In this document: positions 57,269-64,000 of the stretch, in pieces
Position numbering within the stretch: the first letter of the stretch is position 1
Layout of the letters: each line of letters begins with the position of its first letter
Source of the DNA: Streptomyces fructofermentans
Lineage (GTDB): Bacteria > Actinomycetota > Actinomycetes > Streptomycetales > Streptomycetaceae
Direction: 5' to 3'
DNA: 64,000 nt
Assembly: GCF_014651055.1 (NCBI RefSeq)
Contig: NZ_BMWD01000014.1
Coordinates: 114,544-178,543 of the forward strand
Made by a program: the position numbers and the translations under genes
Notes under the pieces: generated by a model
Databases searched by the model: none
The model's input: only the letters and a program-made list of their open reading frames with translations
Told to the model about the DNA's origin: nothing

Positions 57269-58756
57269 TCAGCGCAGGAGCGCGCCGAAGTGGGCGCCCG
57301 TGGCGGGCGCCGAGAGGTCGCCGGCGCCGAACGCGAGGGACGACGTGGCCGTGAGACCGGTCGCCGTGCCGCGCAGCACCCAGACCGCCCCGTTCCAACT
57401 GTTCTCGGCCAGGGAACCGGCCGCGAGGTCGGCGTGGCCGTCACCGTCGACGTCCAGCAGCGCGCTGCTCGCACCGAACTGGTCGTCGTTCTCGGCGACT
57501 CCGGGTACCCCGGCGGTGTCCTGGTGGAAGGTCTGCGTACCGGCGCCCGTGACACCGGAGGCGCTGCCGGGGACCAGGGCGACGGACCCCGCGTCGGTGA
57601 TGTCGCCGATGTCCTCGCCCGGGATGCCGAGCGCGATGTCGCCGAAGCCGTCACCGTTGACGTCCGCCACCGAGACCGTGGAGCCGATCCCGTCGCCCTC
57701 CTCCTCCACGCCGGGGAAGCCGGGCAGGTCCTGGTCGAAGGTCTGCACGCGCTGGTCGGACAGGCCGGAGGCCGACCCGAACGCGATCTGGACCTTGTCG
57801 CCGTTCCAGTAGTTGCCCACCACGACGTCGTCGAACCCGTCGTTGTTCACGTCCCCGATGCCGGTGCCCGTACCGGTCGACGTGCCGTCCGCGGGGACCC
57901 AGCCGCTGGTGAAGCCCGTGCTGCCGCCGCCGAGGAACAGACGGTTGCCCCACTGGCCGTCGCCCGCGTACTTCCAGGCGACGATGTCGTCCTTGCCGTC
58001 GCCGTTGACGTCGCCAGTCCGGGTGGAGCGGATGGGCCCACTGATCGAGTCGCCGTCCTCCTGGCAGCCGCCGTTGGTGGCGCAGGACGCGTCGTTGGCG
58101 TCGTAGCCCCACCAATCGGCCTTGTCCAGCAGCGGCAGGGTGGCGGTGGGCTGTCCGGCGCGGGTGACCGGGCCCTTCCACACGGTGGCATCGCCGCTCG
58201 CCGGGTCGTCGCCCGCGCCGGACAGGTAGGAGAACAGGGCGAGGTCCGTCTTGCCGTCGCCGTCGAAGTCGCCGGTCGTGGGGGACTGCCCGTATCCGGG
58301 TATGGCCGTGCCGCCGGTGAGTCCGGAGGCGGAGCCCCAGAGGATGACGGAGCCGGGACTGCCGCCCGAGATCACCAGGTCGCTGAAGCCGTCGCCGTCC
58401 AGGTCGCCCTTGGTGAAGTTGGTCCCGAAGCGCTGGTTCGCGGTGGCGGAGCCGGGAACGCCGCTGGTGGAGCGGCTGATGAGCTTCTTGTTGGCGGCAG
58501 AGACCCCATTGGCGGAGCCGTACGTGACGGCCACGTAGCCCGCCTTGGCCTTGCTGGAGATCGTGGCGTCCGGAGCCGACACGACCAGGTCGGCGTATCC
58601 GTCGCCGTTGAAGTCGTCCTGCGGGTCCGCGGACCCGGTGGCCGCCAGCGCCGGGCCCCCGGTCAGAGCCATGGCGCCGAATCCTCCGGCGACCAGCACC
58701 GCGGCTGCCAGGGGTGCGGTGAGCGCGGTACGGGTTCGGCGGTGTGCTCGGGACAT
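57269..58756 (-). CDS. Secreted FG-GAP/VCBS repeat protein
   Basis: This 495-residue exported protein has a Sec signal peptide (1-39, ending ALA-ATG). At least seven FG-GAP-type repeats follow, each with a calcium-binding motif: DFNGDGYADL, DLDGDGFSDL, DFDGDGKTDL, DVNGDGKDDI, DVNNDGFDDV, DVNGDGFGDI and DVDGDGHADL. This forms an integrin-like beta-propeller. There is no catalytic domain; it probably has an adhesion, substrate-binding or scaffold role. ATG 58756 was chosen. It lies between two transposase fragments, so it may have been brought in or moved with the insertion sequence. Confidence 0.85.
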   Translation of the reverse strand: MSRAHRRTRTALTAPLAAAVLVAGGFGAMALTGGPALAATGSADPQDDFNGDGYADLVVSAPDATISSKAKAGYVAVTYGSANGVSAANKKLISRSTSGVPGSATANQRFGTNFTKGDLDGDGFSDLVISGGSPGSVILWGSASGLTGGTAIPGYGQSPTTGDFDGDGKTDLALFSYLSGAGDDPASGDATVWKGPVTRAGQPTATLPLLDKADWWGYDANDASCATNGGCQEDGDSISGPIRSTRTGDVNGDGKDDIVAWKYAGDGQWGNRLFLGGGSTGFTSGWVPADGTSTGTGTGIGDVNNDGFDDVVVGNYWNGDKVQIAFGSASGLSDQRVQTFDQDLPGFPGVEEEGDGIGSTVSVADVNGDGFGDIALGIPGEDIGDITDAGSVALVPGSASGVTGAGTQTFHQDTAGVPGVAENDDQFGASSALLDVDGDGHADLAAGSLAENSWNGAVWVLRGTATGLTATSSLAFGAGDLSAPATGAHFGALLR

Positions 58757-59039
58757 ACGTGAGCCTTTCGAGTCGGTCGGTTCTGTACGCGGAAGGCCGC
58801 GTTCAGTGGGTACGACTCGAGCCGGGCGATCCCAGTTGTACGTCCCAACGTCATGGATTCGTAACCGAGGAGACTGGTGTGGCGCTGAACTACCCCGTTT
58901 GCAAGAGGAGTTGAGCGCGTGTTGCGCGTGGGTGTGCTGGTAGCAGCAGGTGGGTGTCGGCAGCATGGAGCGCCGGCTGCCTGATGACAGGGCGTGAGGG
59001 GGCGGTGCCGACGGCACCCTGCGAGTTCCCTACGGGGGG
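58757..59039. other. Intergenic region
   Basis: No gene. It contains the promoter region of the leftward FG-GAP gene and the left edge of the second transposase fragment. No inverted repeat ends of an insertion sequence could be defined. Confidence 0.4.
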
Positions 59040-59226
59040 CGAGGGGAGACGTTGTCCGCCGGTCAGCGGGCTGTCAACCTCACACGCGAAGATCCGTGCG
59101 CTCGTCGAGCAAGCTATGGCCGCCCTGAAGACCTGGCGGCTCCTGCGCAGGCTGCGATACTCCACCACTCGCATGACCAGCCTGGTCCCGACCGTCCTCA
59201 CCCTGCCCCTGGCCTGCTCAAACTGA
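59040..59226 (+). pseudogene. C-terminal fragment of an IS5-like transposase, frameshifted
   Basis: One frame reads LSAGQRAVN (59052-59078). The next frame continues SHAKIRALVEQAMAALKTWR and LLRRLRYSTTRMTSLVPTVL, then TLPLACSN and a stop. This is the C-terminal domain of IS5-family transposases, with a frameshift near 59078. It is on the opposite strand to the fragment at 56762-56930 and covers a different, later part of the same protein family. Confidence 0.8.
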
Positions 59227-59340
59227 GTGGCTGTGGGAGATCGCCGAGACCGAGTAGGCCCATAAAGAGCGGAGTACGCCTAGGTTGCGAGTCGGCGACG
59301 ACCTGCTCGGAAAGGTGAGTTCCGGGCCGATGGTTGAGCC

Positions 59341-59679
59341 ATGTCCGAACTTGCCGACAAGCACCCCTCCGGCGGAGAGGCTGCCCTCACTGCAGGTTGT
59401 CTCCTGCTTCTCGTACTGGTGGCGGATGCGGCGGCCGTGCTGTTGGTCGTCATCGTGCTCACCGTCCGTGGACTGGGCCGGATGGACGCCAGCTCCGGAC
59501 AGACAGCGACCAGCGTGCCGCCCCTGGACTGGGCGCCAGTGCTGGGCTTCGGCGCTCTGGCCTTGGCGGTCGGCGTAACGGCCGTCGTGCTGCTGCGGAT
59601 CGGGCCCCGAGTTGCCGGCGCGGTGCAGCTCACGCTCTGCGTCTTCCTGGCAGTCCACACGCTGATGTCTTGGCCCTGA
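59341..59679 (+). CDS. Small membrane protein (DUF6234-like)
   Basis: This 112-residue protein has three hydrophobic stretches (GCLLLLVLVADAAAVLLVVI, VLGFGALALAVGVTAVVLLR, AVQLTLCVFLAVHTLM). The arrangement and DW-containing loop (VPPLDWAPVLG) resemble DUF6234 proteins of Streptomyces. Function is unknown. ATG 59341 is used, though the ribosome binding site is weak. It lies just left of the integrated-element region. Confidence 0.6.
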   Translation: MSELADKHPSGGEAALTAGCLLLLVLVADAAAVLLVVIVLTVRGLGRMDASSGQTATSVPPLDWAPVLGFGALALAVGVTAVVLLRIGPRVAGAVQLTLCVFLAVHTLMSWP

Positions 59680-60017
59680 CCCAGATGTAGTCGGAGTGGC
59701 AACGTAAGTGAGCGCTGGCCACTTTGCGTTGCCATCGAGGGCACCTGGGAAAGGAAGGATCCAGTGCAGGAACAGAAGTGGAAGACGCCCAGTGTCATCG
59801 CACCGCAGGTGGCCCGGATTCCATCGTGCGGATCTCGGGAAGGTTGGCGCGTTGCTGCTCGGCATCACGCCCCACATCTCCGCGCGCACTCCCAGACGAC
59901 AGCGCGCCGATCACCCTGGCAGAGCGTCCGATGCGATCCCGAGCGGGCGGCGCGAGCGCGGAGGCCCCGCCGACGCGCAACCCGAAACGCGTGCCGCCAA
60001 TCCCCCGAAGCGCGCCA

Positions 60018-60034
60018 CCCACCCCACCCACCCC
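60018..60034 (-). other. G-quadruplex motif
   Basis: On the minus strand this is GGGGTGGGTGGGGTGGG: four G-runs with single-base loops, among the most stable G-quadruplex patterns. It is followed on the plus strand by a pyrimidine tract to about 60050. Confidence 0.6.
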
Positions 60035-60156
60035 TTCTTTCCTTCTTCTTGTTGTCCGGTGTGGCGTGGAGGTGTGCTGAGGGGGATGTCGGGTGCGTGG
60101 TCGTGTGCCGTCCGGTCTTTGAGCTGCGTATGTGTGAGCTCGGCGGCTCGGGTTCC

Positions 60157-60211
60157 GCAACCTCGAACGCAACGCCTGACGCAACGGCAGGCTGCAACGC
60201 CGGATGCGACG
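60157..60211 (+). repeat. Iteron-like 12-bp repeats with GCAACG core
   Basis: Five cores start at 60157 (GCAACC), 60169, 60181, 60194 and 60206 (GCGACG), spaced 12, 12, 13 and 12 bases. One turn of helix-like spacing suggests binding sites for an element-encoded protein, for example a replication or transfer regulator. Confidence 0.6.
60172..60192 (+). repeat. Left arm of a 21-bp inverted repeat
   Basis: ACGCCTG-A-CGCAACG-G-CAGGC at 60172-60192 matches the reverse strand at 63976-63995 with one substitution and one insertion. The two arms are about 3.8 kb apart and bracket the element genes. Confidence 0.5.
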
Positions 60212-60820
60212 CGGGTGCAGACCCTGCTCATCTGGAAGGCGTCCCGGCCCGGAAGCGGCCGACACCTGCGAAGCGTGCGGCCGGCGCGGGCACTTCCCGC
60301 CGAGCCGGTCGACGGCGAACCCGAAGAACTCCTGGAAGCAATTCAGAGCGCGGCGCTGCTCGGCTGCAGAGGCGTCGGCTCCTTCTCCAGCAGTCTGGCC
60401 CAGGACGACCGGCCGCTGCTGCAGACGCCGGATGCCCTCACCGAGGCCGGACGACGGGCGTGGACACGCAAGCGGGTCCGCGAGCAGGCTGAGATACGGG
60501 CGGCAGCCGTAGGACCCGGCTGTGCCCAGCACCGTCCGACGCGTAAACACGCACCTGCCGAGGGGTTGTTGGCCCCCTCGCGCTCCAAGTGGCGCGGCGG
60601 CGGACGGCCTTGGCACGGCCCCGGGGCGAAGCCCTCCACCCTTCCCCTGGCCCGTCTGCGCACGCTCGTGGTCAGGGCCCCGGAGGGGGCGACCACGGGC
60701 CACGCCACGGAGTGGTTTCGCAAATGTGACCGTGGTCGGGGCCGTATGGTCGGTGGTCCGGTCGGGGCTGACGGGTTCGCTGAGCGCCGGATGAGTCCGC
60801 CACCCGGCCCGAGGACCCGC

Positions 60821-61729
60821 ATGACCGACCCCGCTTCACCAACGAGTTCGCCGACGCCCGGCGCCGCTGAACCACTGCGTCACCAGGTGCTGGCCGCGAT
60901 CGCGCAGCACCGTCTCGCCACGACCGCTCAGCTGCGCCGGATGCTGCGGCCGCAGGGCTCGCGGCAATTGCTGTCCCGGGCGCTCAACACGCTGCGTTCC
61001 GAGGATCTCGTCGACTTCACCGTGCTGCCGGATACGCACCGCTCACGTACGCGCGCCTGGTACCTCACCCAGGAGGGCTCCCGCCTGACCCGCGGCCTGC
61101 CGGTCCTGCGGGGCCGGCCGCCCTACCCCATCACCTCGCGCACGGCCGCGTCGCTGAAAACCCCGCACACGCTCGCCGTCGTCCAGGCCCACCTGGCCTT
61201 CGCCGCCGACGCCCGCCGGCTCGGACACGAGCACGGCCCGTGGGACTGGACGCCGGAGGTGTCGCACTCGATCGGCGAGGGCGAGAGACTCACGGCCGAC
61301 GCCCTCATGTACTACACCGTCGTCGAGACCGAGCGCCGGCGGAAGCTGCGGGCTTTCGTGGAGGTCGACCGCACCACCATGAGCAGCGAGCGCCTGGCCG
61401 TGAAGTTGATCGGGTACGCGCGGCTGTTCCAGTACGAGGTCCAGCCCGTCGGCCGCCGCAAGCCGGCCTCCACGGGCCCGGTCTGGCTCCGCTGGTATCC
61501 GGTCTTCCCCCGCGTGCTCTTCGTCCTCACCGGTGCTTCCCGGGCCAGGTTGGACCACCGAATCCGGGATCTGCAGGCGATGGTCGCCCAGCATCCGCTC
61601 GTGGCAGCCCTCGCCCGCGAAGTCCGACTCGCAGCCGCCGTGCTGGAAGACATCGAAAACCACGACCCCGCCACACCACCATGGGTGCCACTCACCGGCG
61701 GCGAACCCCGCACCTGGACCGACCTGTAG
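60821..61729 (+). CDS. Replication-relaxation family protein
   Basis: This 302-residue protein is of the Replic_Relax family, found on Streptomyces plasmids and integrative elements and linked to plasmid replication. The N-terminal winged helix is HQVLAAIAQHRLATTAQLRR followed by MLRPQGSRQLLSRALNTLRS. A nuclease-like domain follows with HTLAVVQAHLAFAADARRLG, TADALMYYTVVETE and RAFVEVDRTTMSSERLAVKL, whose acidic residues resemble a restriction-endonuclease-like fold. ATG 60821 follows GAGGA; ATG 60791 would add 10 residues. It marks the region as an integrated element. Confidence 0.8.
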   Translation: MTDPASPTSSPTPGAAEPLRHQVLAAIAQHRLATTAQLRRMLRPQGSRQLLSRALNTLRSEDLVDFTVLPDTHRSRTRAWYLTQEGSRLTRGLPVLRGRPPYPITSRTAASLKTPHTLAVVQAHLAFAADARRLGHEHGPWDWTPEVSHSIGEGERLTADALMYYTVVETERRRKLRAFVEVDRTTMSSERLAVKLIGYARLFQYEVQPVGRRKPASTGPVWLRWYPVFPRVLFVLTGASRARLDHRIRDLQAMVAQHPLVAALAREVRLAAAVLEDIENHDPATPPWVPLTGGEPRTWTDL

Positions 61730-61837
61730 CAACCCCGCCGTGCACCTGAACAGACACGACACGACCTCGTGCCGCCGCACATCCACGGCGTCTTCCCACG
61801 GACCCCTACCGAAACGCCACCAAGGCACACACGCGAG

Positions 61838-62047
61838 GGACCATCCCCGCGGGTGCGGGGGCAACAGTTCACCCGGCCGGACCGACTGTCCGAGCTGGGA
61901 CCATCCCCGCGGGTGCGGGGAGCAGAGCCGCTATCCACGCGAACTCGGTTCGACCCCAGGACCATCCCCGCGGGTGCGGGGAGCAGACGTCCAGCTTGTA
62001 CACGGCGGAGGCCGACTTGGGACCATCCCCGCGGGTGCGGGGAGCAG
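61838..62047 (-). CRISPR. Orphan CRISPR array, type I-E-like, 4 repeats
   Basis: The 28-bp repeat GGACCATCCCCGCGGGTGCG + GGGAGCAG occurs at 61898-61925, 61959-61986 and 62020-62047. A degenerate copy begins at 61838. Spacers between full repeats are 33 bp; the one next to the degenerate copy is about 30. Periods are 60-61 bp. By comparison with known type I-E repeats (CCCCGC...GCGGGGAT), the transcribed strand is minus, so the degenerate copy at 61838 is the leader-distal end. No cas gene is in the window. Confidence 0.9.
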
Positions 62048-62061
62048 ACTGCCCGACCTGG

Positions 62062-62252
62062 GCCTTCAACTCCGACGCGGGATGGTTCCGGCACCGCGTG
62101 GACGTCGACCTCGGGCTTGTACTGCTCCCCGCACCTGCGGGGATAGCCCCCAACGCGCGCAATACGACGCAGGGCGGGCTGCTCCTCGCACCCGGGGAAA
62201 GTCGCTCGCCTGCGACCGAGGTCGCTGCCCCCTGCAGCCGCAGGTATGGTTC
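62062..62252 (+). CRISPR. Decayed, inverted CRISPR repeats next to the intact array
   Basis: In the opposite orientation to the array, repeat-like sequences lie at 62122-62149 (25 of 28 matches to the reverse-complement repeat), 62179-62204 (22 matches with a 2-base gap) and 62225-62252 (22 of 28). A weak copy ends at 62089, 60 bases before the end of the 62122 copy. The spacing is irregular, consistent with deletions. I counted these by eye. Confidence 0.65.
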
Positions 62253-62669
62253 TGGCGCCAGACCGAGACGGGCCCGGGCACTGCCCGGCAGCGGGCGGAA
62301 CCGAACCAGGGCCGCGTTGCCGCTGCCGTCCAGTCGGCTTCGATATGGTCTTCGCCGCTTTCGGCCACAGGCTGTCCACGGCCCCGGCAGACCCGTACCG
62401 CAAGCCCGGCCACGGCAGTTCACAGGAGCGCCCAAGAGCGCACGCAGATGCAACGCCCGGTTCGCGCGTGCCGACTGGCGCAGTCCTGTCCGTACATCTG
62501 TCATCCACATGGTTCGCTGAACAGATCAAGTAGGCCAGGGTCCCCCGCCACGCCGCACCTTCCTGGGCCCGACCATGCCCGATCCGGGCCCCAACCCCGG
62601 GGAGACCAGAACACACAGCCAGAACGCACAGCTGAGCCGTTCGGGTTCGGGTCAGAGCGTTCCGCACAC
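62253..62669. other. Gene-less stretch
   Basis: No convincing gene. Short open frames are present but lack family resemblance. It may be degraded element sequence to the right of the decayed CRISPR repeats. Confidence 0.4.
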
Positions 62670-62915
62670 TCAGTCAAAGCGCAGCGGGTCGCCGGAGCGC
62701 GGCTCACACAGCGTGCGCCCGTCGGGTCCGAATCGGCCCAGGTCCGTCTTCAGGGCAGCACTCGCGCCGATCTGCCGTGCTGTCCAGCCGGCGACATCGG
62801 GCAGCCGTCCTTTCGGGGGTCCGCCAGCCAGTGCCGCGTAGCGGCGGTCGGGGAGCGGGCCGGGGTGCGGGGCGTCGTGGTCGGTGCCGGAGATCCGGCG
62901 CTGCAAGCCCGTCAT
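62670..62915 (-). CDS. Possible small element protein, 81 aa
   Basis: This frame starts MTGLQRRISGTDHDAPHPGP, contains YAALAGGPPKGRLPDVAGWT and ends GRTLCEPRSGDPLRFD. It resembles small conserved proteins of Streptomyces integrative elements (GGPxxGxLLDVxGWT...FGPxGRxxYxPxxxDP), but I cannot name a family. The start could be ATG 62915 or an upstream TTG at 63017. The TTGYGCAR repeat cluster lies just upstream. It could also be a decayed copy. Confidence 0.4.
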   Translation of the reverse strand: MTGLQRRISGTDHDAPHPGPLPDRRYAALAGGPPKGRLPDVAGWTARQIGASAALKTDLGRFGPDGRTLCEPRSGDPLRFD

Positions 62916-62984
62916 TCGGGTCAGGGCGTCGAAGTTCCCAAGCGGGCGTCGATCAAGTCGCGATGTTGGGTGGGACCCGGGCTC

Positions 62985-63075
62985 TTGCGCAGCGCGCTTG
63001 TGCAGTTGGTTGTGCAATGGTTCGTCGCTTGCGCAATGGGCCTTTGCGCAACTCGCGCAGCCGAGAGTTGCGCAA
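62985..63075. repeat. Cluster of TTGYGCAR octamers
   Basis: Copies are at 62985 (TTGCGCAG), 62998 (TTGTGCAG), 63010 (TTGTGCAA), 63029, 63044 and 63068 (TTGCGCAA, self-palindromic), plus a degenerate TCGCGCAG at 63053. That is six or seven in 91 bases. They lie upstream of the leftward small ORF and look like operator or origin iterons. Confidence 0.65.
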
Positions 63076-63202
63076 TGTCACGCGGATCAGCCCCGACCCG
63101 GGCGCGCTCGGGGGGCGGGGCTGTCGATGAAGGAGTGTGGTCGTGAAGGGCGGTCGCCTACGCGGCGAAAGGCTCCATGAGGCTTCAGCCGAACGATCGT
63201 CC

Positions 63203-63679
63203 TCATGGGCTATGGGTGAGGCCCGGGGACACTGTCCCCTTCACAACCACGCATTCCACAACCCGCAGCCGGTCACGGTTGTTCCCGCCGTCGGCGTCTG
63301 TCGAGCGGACGCTTCTGCTCGGGTGGCGTTCCACTGGTGGGCGCGGCGGTCGCGCCACCCGATCCAGCCGCGGTCGTCCAGGATTGTCGGGATCCTGGAT
63401 GCCGGCGTGATTGAGGAAGACCGTCAGGTCGTGGTCGCTGTCAGCTCGGTGGGGGCACGTGGTCAGGCGGCAGGTGCGCCAGCCGGACCCGTCCCGTACG
63501 AGTGCGCCGCGCACTTCGAGGTTGCGGAGGTGGTAGGCGACCGTGCTCTTGCTGCGCAGTCCGACCGCGGCGCCGATCTCCGTCATGGTCGGGCCTTCTC
63601 CGTGCTCTGCGATCGAGTGCTGGATGCAGGCCAGGATCTGCTCCTCGCGCTCGGTCAGGTGCGCAGGACGCCGGTTCAC
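63203..63679 (-). CDS. Winged-helix regulator (LexA/MarR-like N-terminus)
   Basis: This 158-residue protein has a LexA-like DNA-binding winged helix near residues 8-70 (LTEREEQILACIQHSIAEHG, MTEIGAAVGLRSKSTVAYHL, RNLEVRGALVRDGSGWRTCR). There is no LexA protease domain; the C-terminal half is an arginine-rich tail of unknown function. GTG 63679 is chosen since it overlaps the stop of the upstream small gene (GTGA). It is likely an element-encoded transcription regulator. Confidence 0.7.
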   Translation of the reverse strand: MNRRPAHLTEREEQILACIQHSIAEHGEGPTMTEIGAAVGLRSKSTVAYHLRNLEVRGALVRDGSGWRTCRLTTCPHRADSDHDLTVFLNHAGIQDPDNPGRPRLDRVARPPRPPVERHPSRSVRSTDADGGNNRDRLRVVECVVVKGTVSPGLTHSP

Positions 63680-63918
63680 CGCGCGCCTTGCTGCAGTGCG
63701 CGGGCGTGACTGCGCAGCCGCGCACGCGCGGCCGGCGCCCGGCCCGGGCCCGACCAGAACGGGTGCCACCACAAACGGGCCGACAGCACCACCAAGCGGC
63801 GCCGGAGCTCCGCCGACCCCGCCGCAGGGCTCAGGCGGGGCTCGGCGAGGGCGGCATAGGTGCGGTTCCAGGCCGCCTGCAGCTCGATGAGGTCGTGAGG
63901 GAAGGCGATGGGGTCCAT
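63676..63918 (-). CDS. Small conserved element protein, 80 aa
   Basis: This 80-residue soluble helical protein (MDPIAFPHDLIELQAAWNRT, AELRRRLVVLSARLWWHPFW) is of a type common on Streptomyces integrative elements, paired with a winged-helix regulator. The stop overlaps the GTG of that regulator (GTGA), so the two are translationally coupled. The upstream region is AT-rich (TAATAC a few bases before the ATG), suggesting a promoter close to the start. Function is unknown. Confidence 0.6.
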   Translation of the reverse strand: MDPIAFPHDLIELQAAWNRTYAALAEPRLSPAAGSAELRRRLVVLSARLWWHPFWSGPGRAPAARARLRSHARALQQGAR

Positions 63919-63975
63919 TCCCGTATTAGCTCATGTGTTCTATTTCTTGTTCAAGTCGACGTCCGGATCAACGGT

Positions 63976-63995
63976 GCCTGCGTTGCGGCAGGCGT
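63976..63995 (-). repeat. Right arm of the 21-bp inverted repeat
   Basis: On the minus strand this reads ACGCCTGCCGCAACGCAGGC, nearly identical to 60172-60192 on the plus strand. It lies about 60 bases upstream of the leftward 80-residue gene. The window ends just after it, so further copies to the right cannot be seen. Confidence 0.5.
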
Positions 63996-64000
63996 CACGC

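Larger units (their letters stand above)
59680..60820. other. Element-associated non-coding region with iterons and G-quadruplex motif
   Basis: I find no gene with a convincing start, family match or codon pattern in this 1.1 kb. A rightward frame around 60290-60530 has some coding-like features (PEELLEAIQSAALLGCRG) and may be a remnant. It holds a G-quadruplex motif (60018-60034), a set of 12-bp GCAACG repeats (60157-60211) and one arm of a 21-bp inverted repeat (60172-60192). This may be an origin or regulatory region of the element. Confidence 0.45.

Noticed and set aside
60204..60512. Frame with CEACG, considered as a zinc-finger protein of the element
   Set aside because: Only one Cys pair, poor composition afterwards, and no start signal; competing frames are equally open.
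62281..62308. A further inverted CRISPR-like repeat
   Set aside because: Only the first few bases match; similarity does not exceed that expected for GC-rich DNA.
59680..64000. tRNA gene or att site for the integrated element
   Set aside because: No tRNA-like T-loop or acceptor sequence, and no integrase gene, was seen; the insertion boundary probably lies outside the window.

Overview
The window looks like a Streptomyces chromosome. GC content is very high, third codon positions are mostly G or C, and GTG/TTG starts, ATGA/GTGA overlaps, one TTA codon and many actinobacterial families are present. No rRNA or tRNA gene was seen. All calls come from reading the sequence by eye; no database search was run.

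Layout: 0.6-2.6 kb holds a DUF485/sodium:solute symporter pair. 3.5-6.5 kb holds an MHYT membrane protein, two small conserved unknowns and a GNAT acetyltransferase. 6.5-18.2 kb is an isorenieratene-type aromatic carotenoid cluster built around a central ECF sigma factor. Leftward run sigma, zinc-finger anti-sigma, crtY, crtT and crtU. Rightward run crtE, crtI, crtB, a Rieske protein and an MpaB-type oxygenase. CrtE, CrtB and CrtI would make lycopene, CrtY would cyclise it, and CrtU/CrtT would modify the rings. 18.3-26.1 kb adds regulators: an NB-ARC-type ATPase, a DUF4383 membrane protein, a LitR/CarH-like MerR-B12 regulator, a PAS-ANTAR protein and a SpoIIE-type phosphatase. Together these suggest light or stress control.

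26-30 kb holds a DUF2071 protein and a cold-shock pair (DEAD-box helicase and CspA-like protein). 30-33.5 kb looks like a small sterol-related locus: a dihydrodipicolinate-reductase-like oxidoreductase, an AhpD-like protein and a Tat-exported cholesterol oxidase. The oxidase carries two KstR-type boxes. 35-42.3 kb is a polysaccharide-use island: CBM3-GH16, GH20, two ABC permeases, a binding lipoprotein and a GntR regulator, with no ATPase. 42.4-56.7 kb is mixed: SDRs, a crotonase, two small regulators or enzymes, a large secreted discoidin/beta-helix protein, an FAD oxidoreductase and small unknowns.

56.7-64 kb is accessory DNA. Two fragments of an IS5-like transposase, in opposite orientation and both frameshifted, flank an FG-GAP protein, beside a fragment of a TPP-dependent enzyme. 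From about 59.7 kb there is an integrated-element region. It holds a replication-relaxation protein, iteron-like repeats, a G-quadruplex motif, an orphan type I-E-like CRISPR array with degenerate inverted repeats beside it, a dense TTGYGCAR repeat cluster and a translationally coupled small protein/winged-helix pair.

The most unusual signals are: (1) continuous translational coupling through duplicated start modules in crtY-crtT-crtU; (2) the CRISPR array flanked by a decayed inverted copy; (3) two KstR-type operators on the cholesterol oxidase, one inside its signal-peptide codons; and (4) the repeat families of the terminal mobile element.
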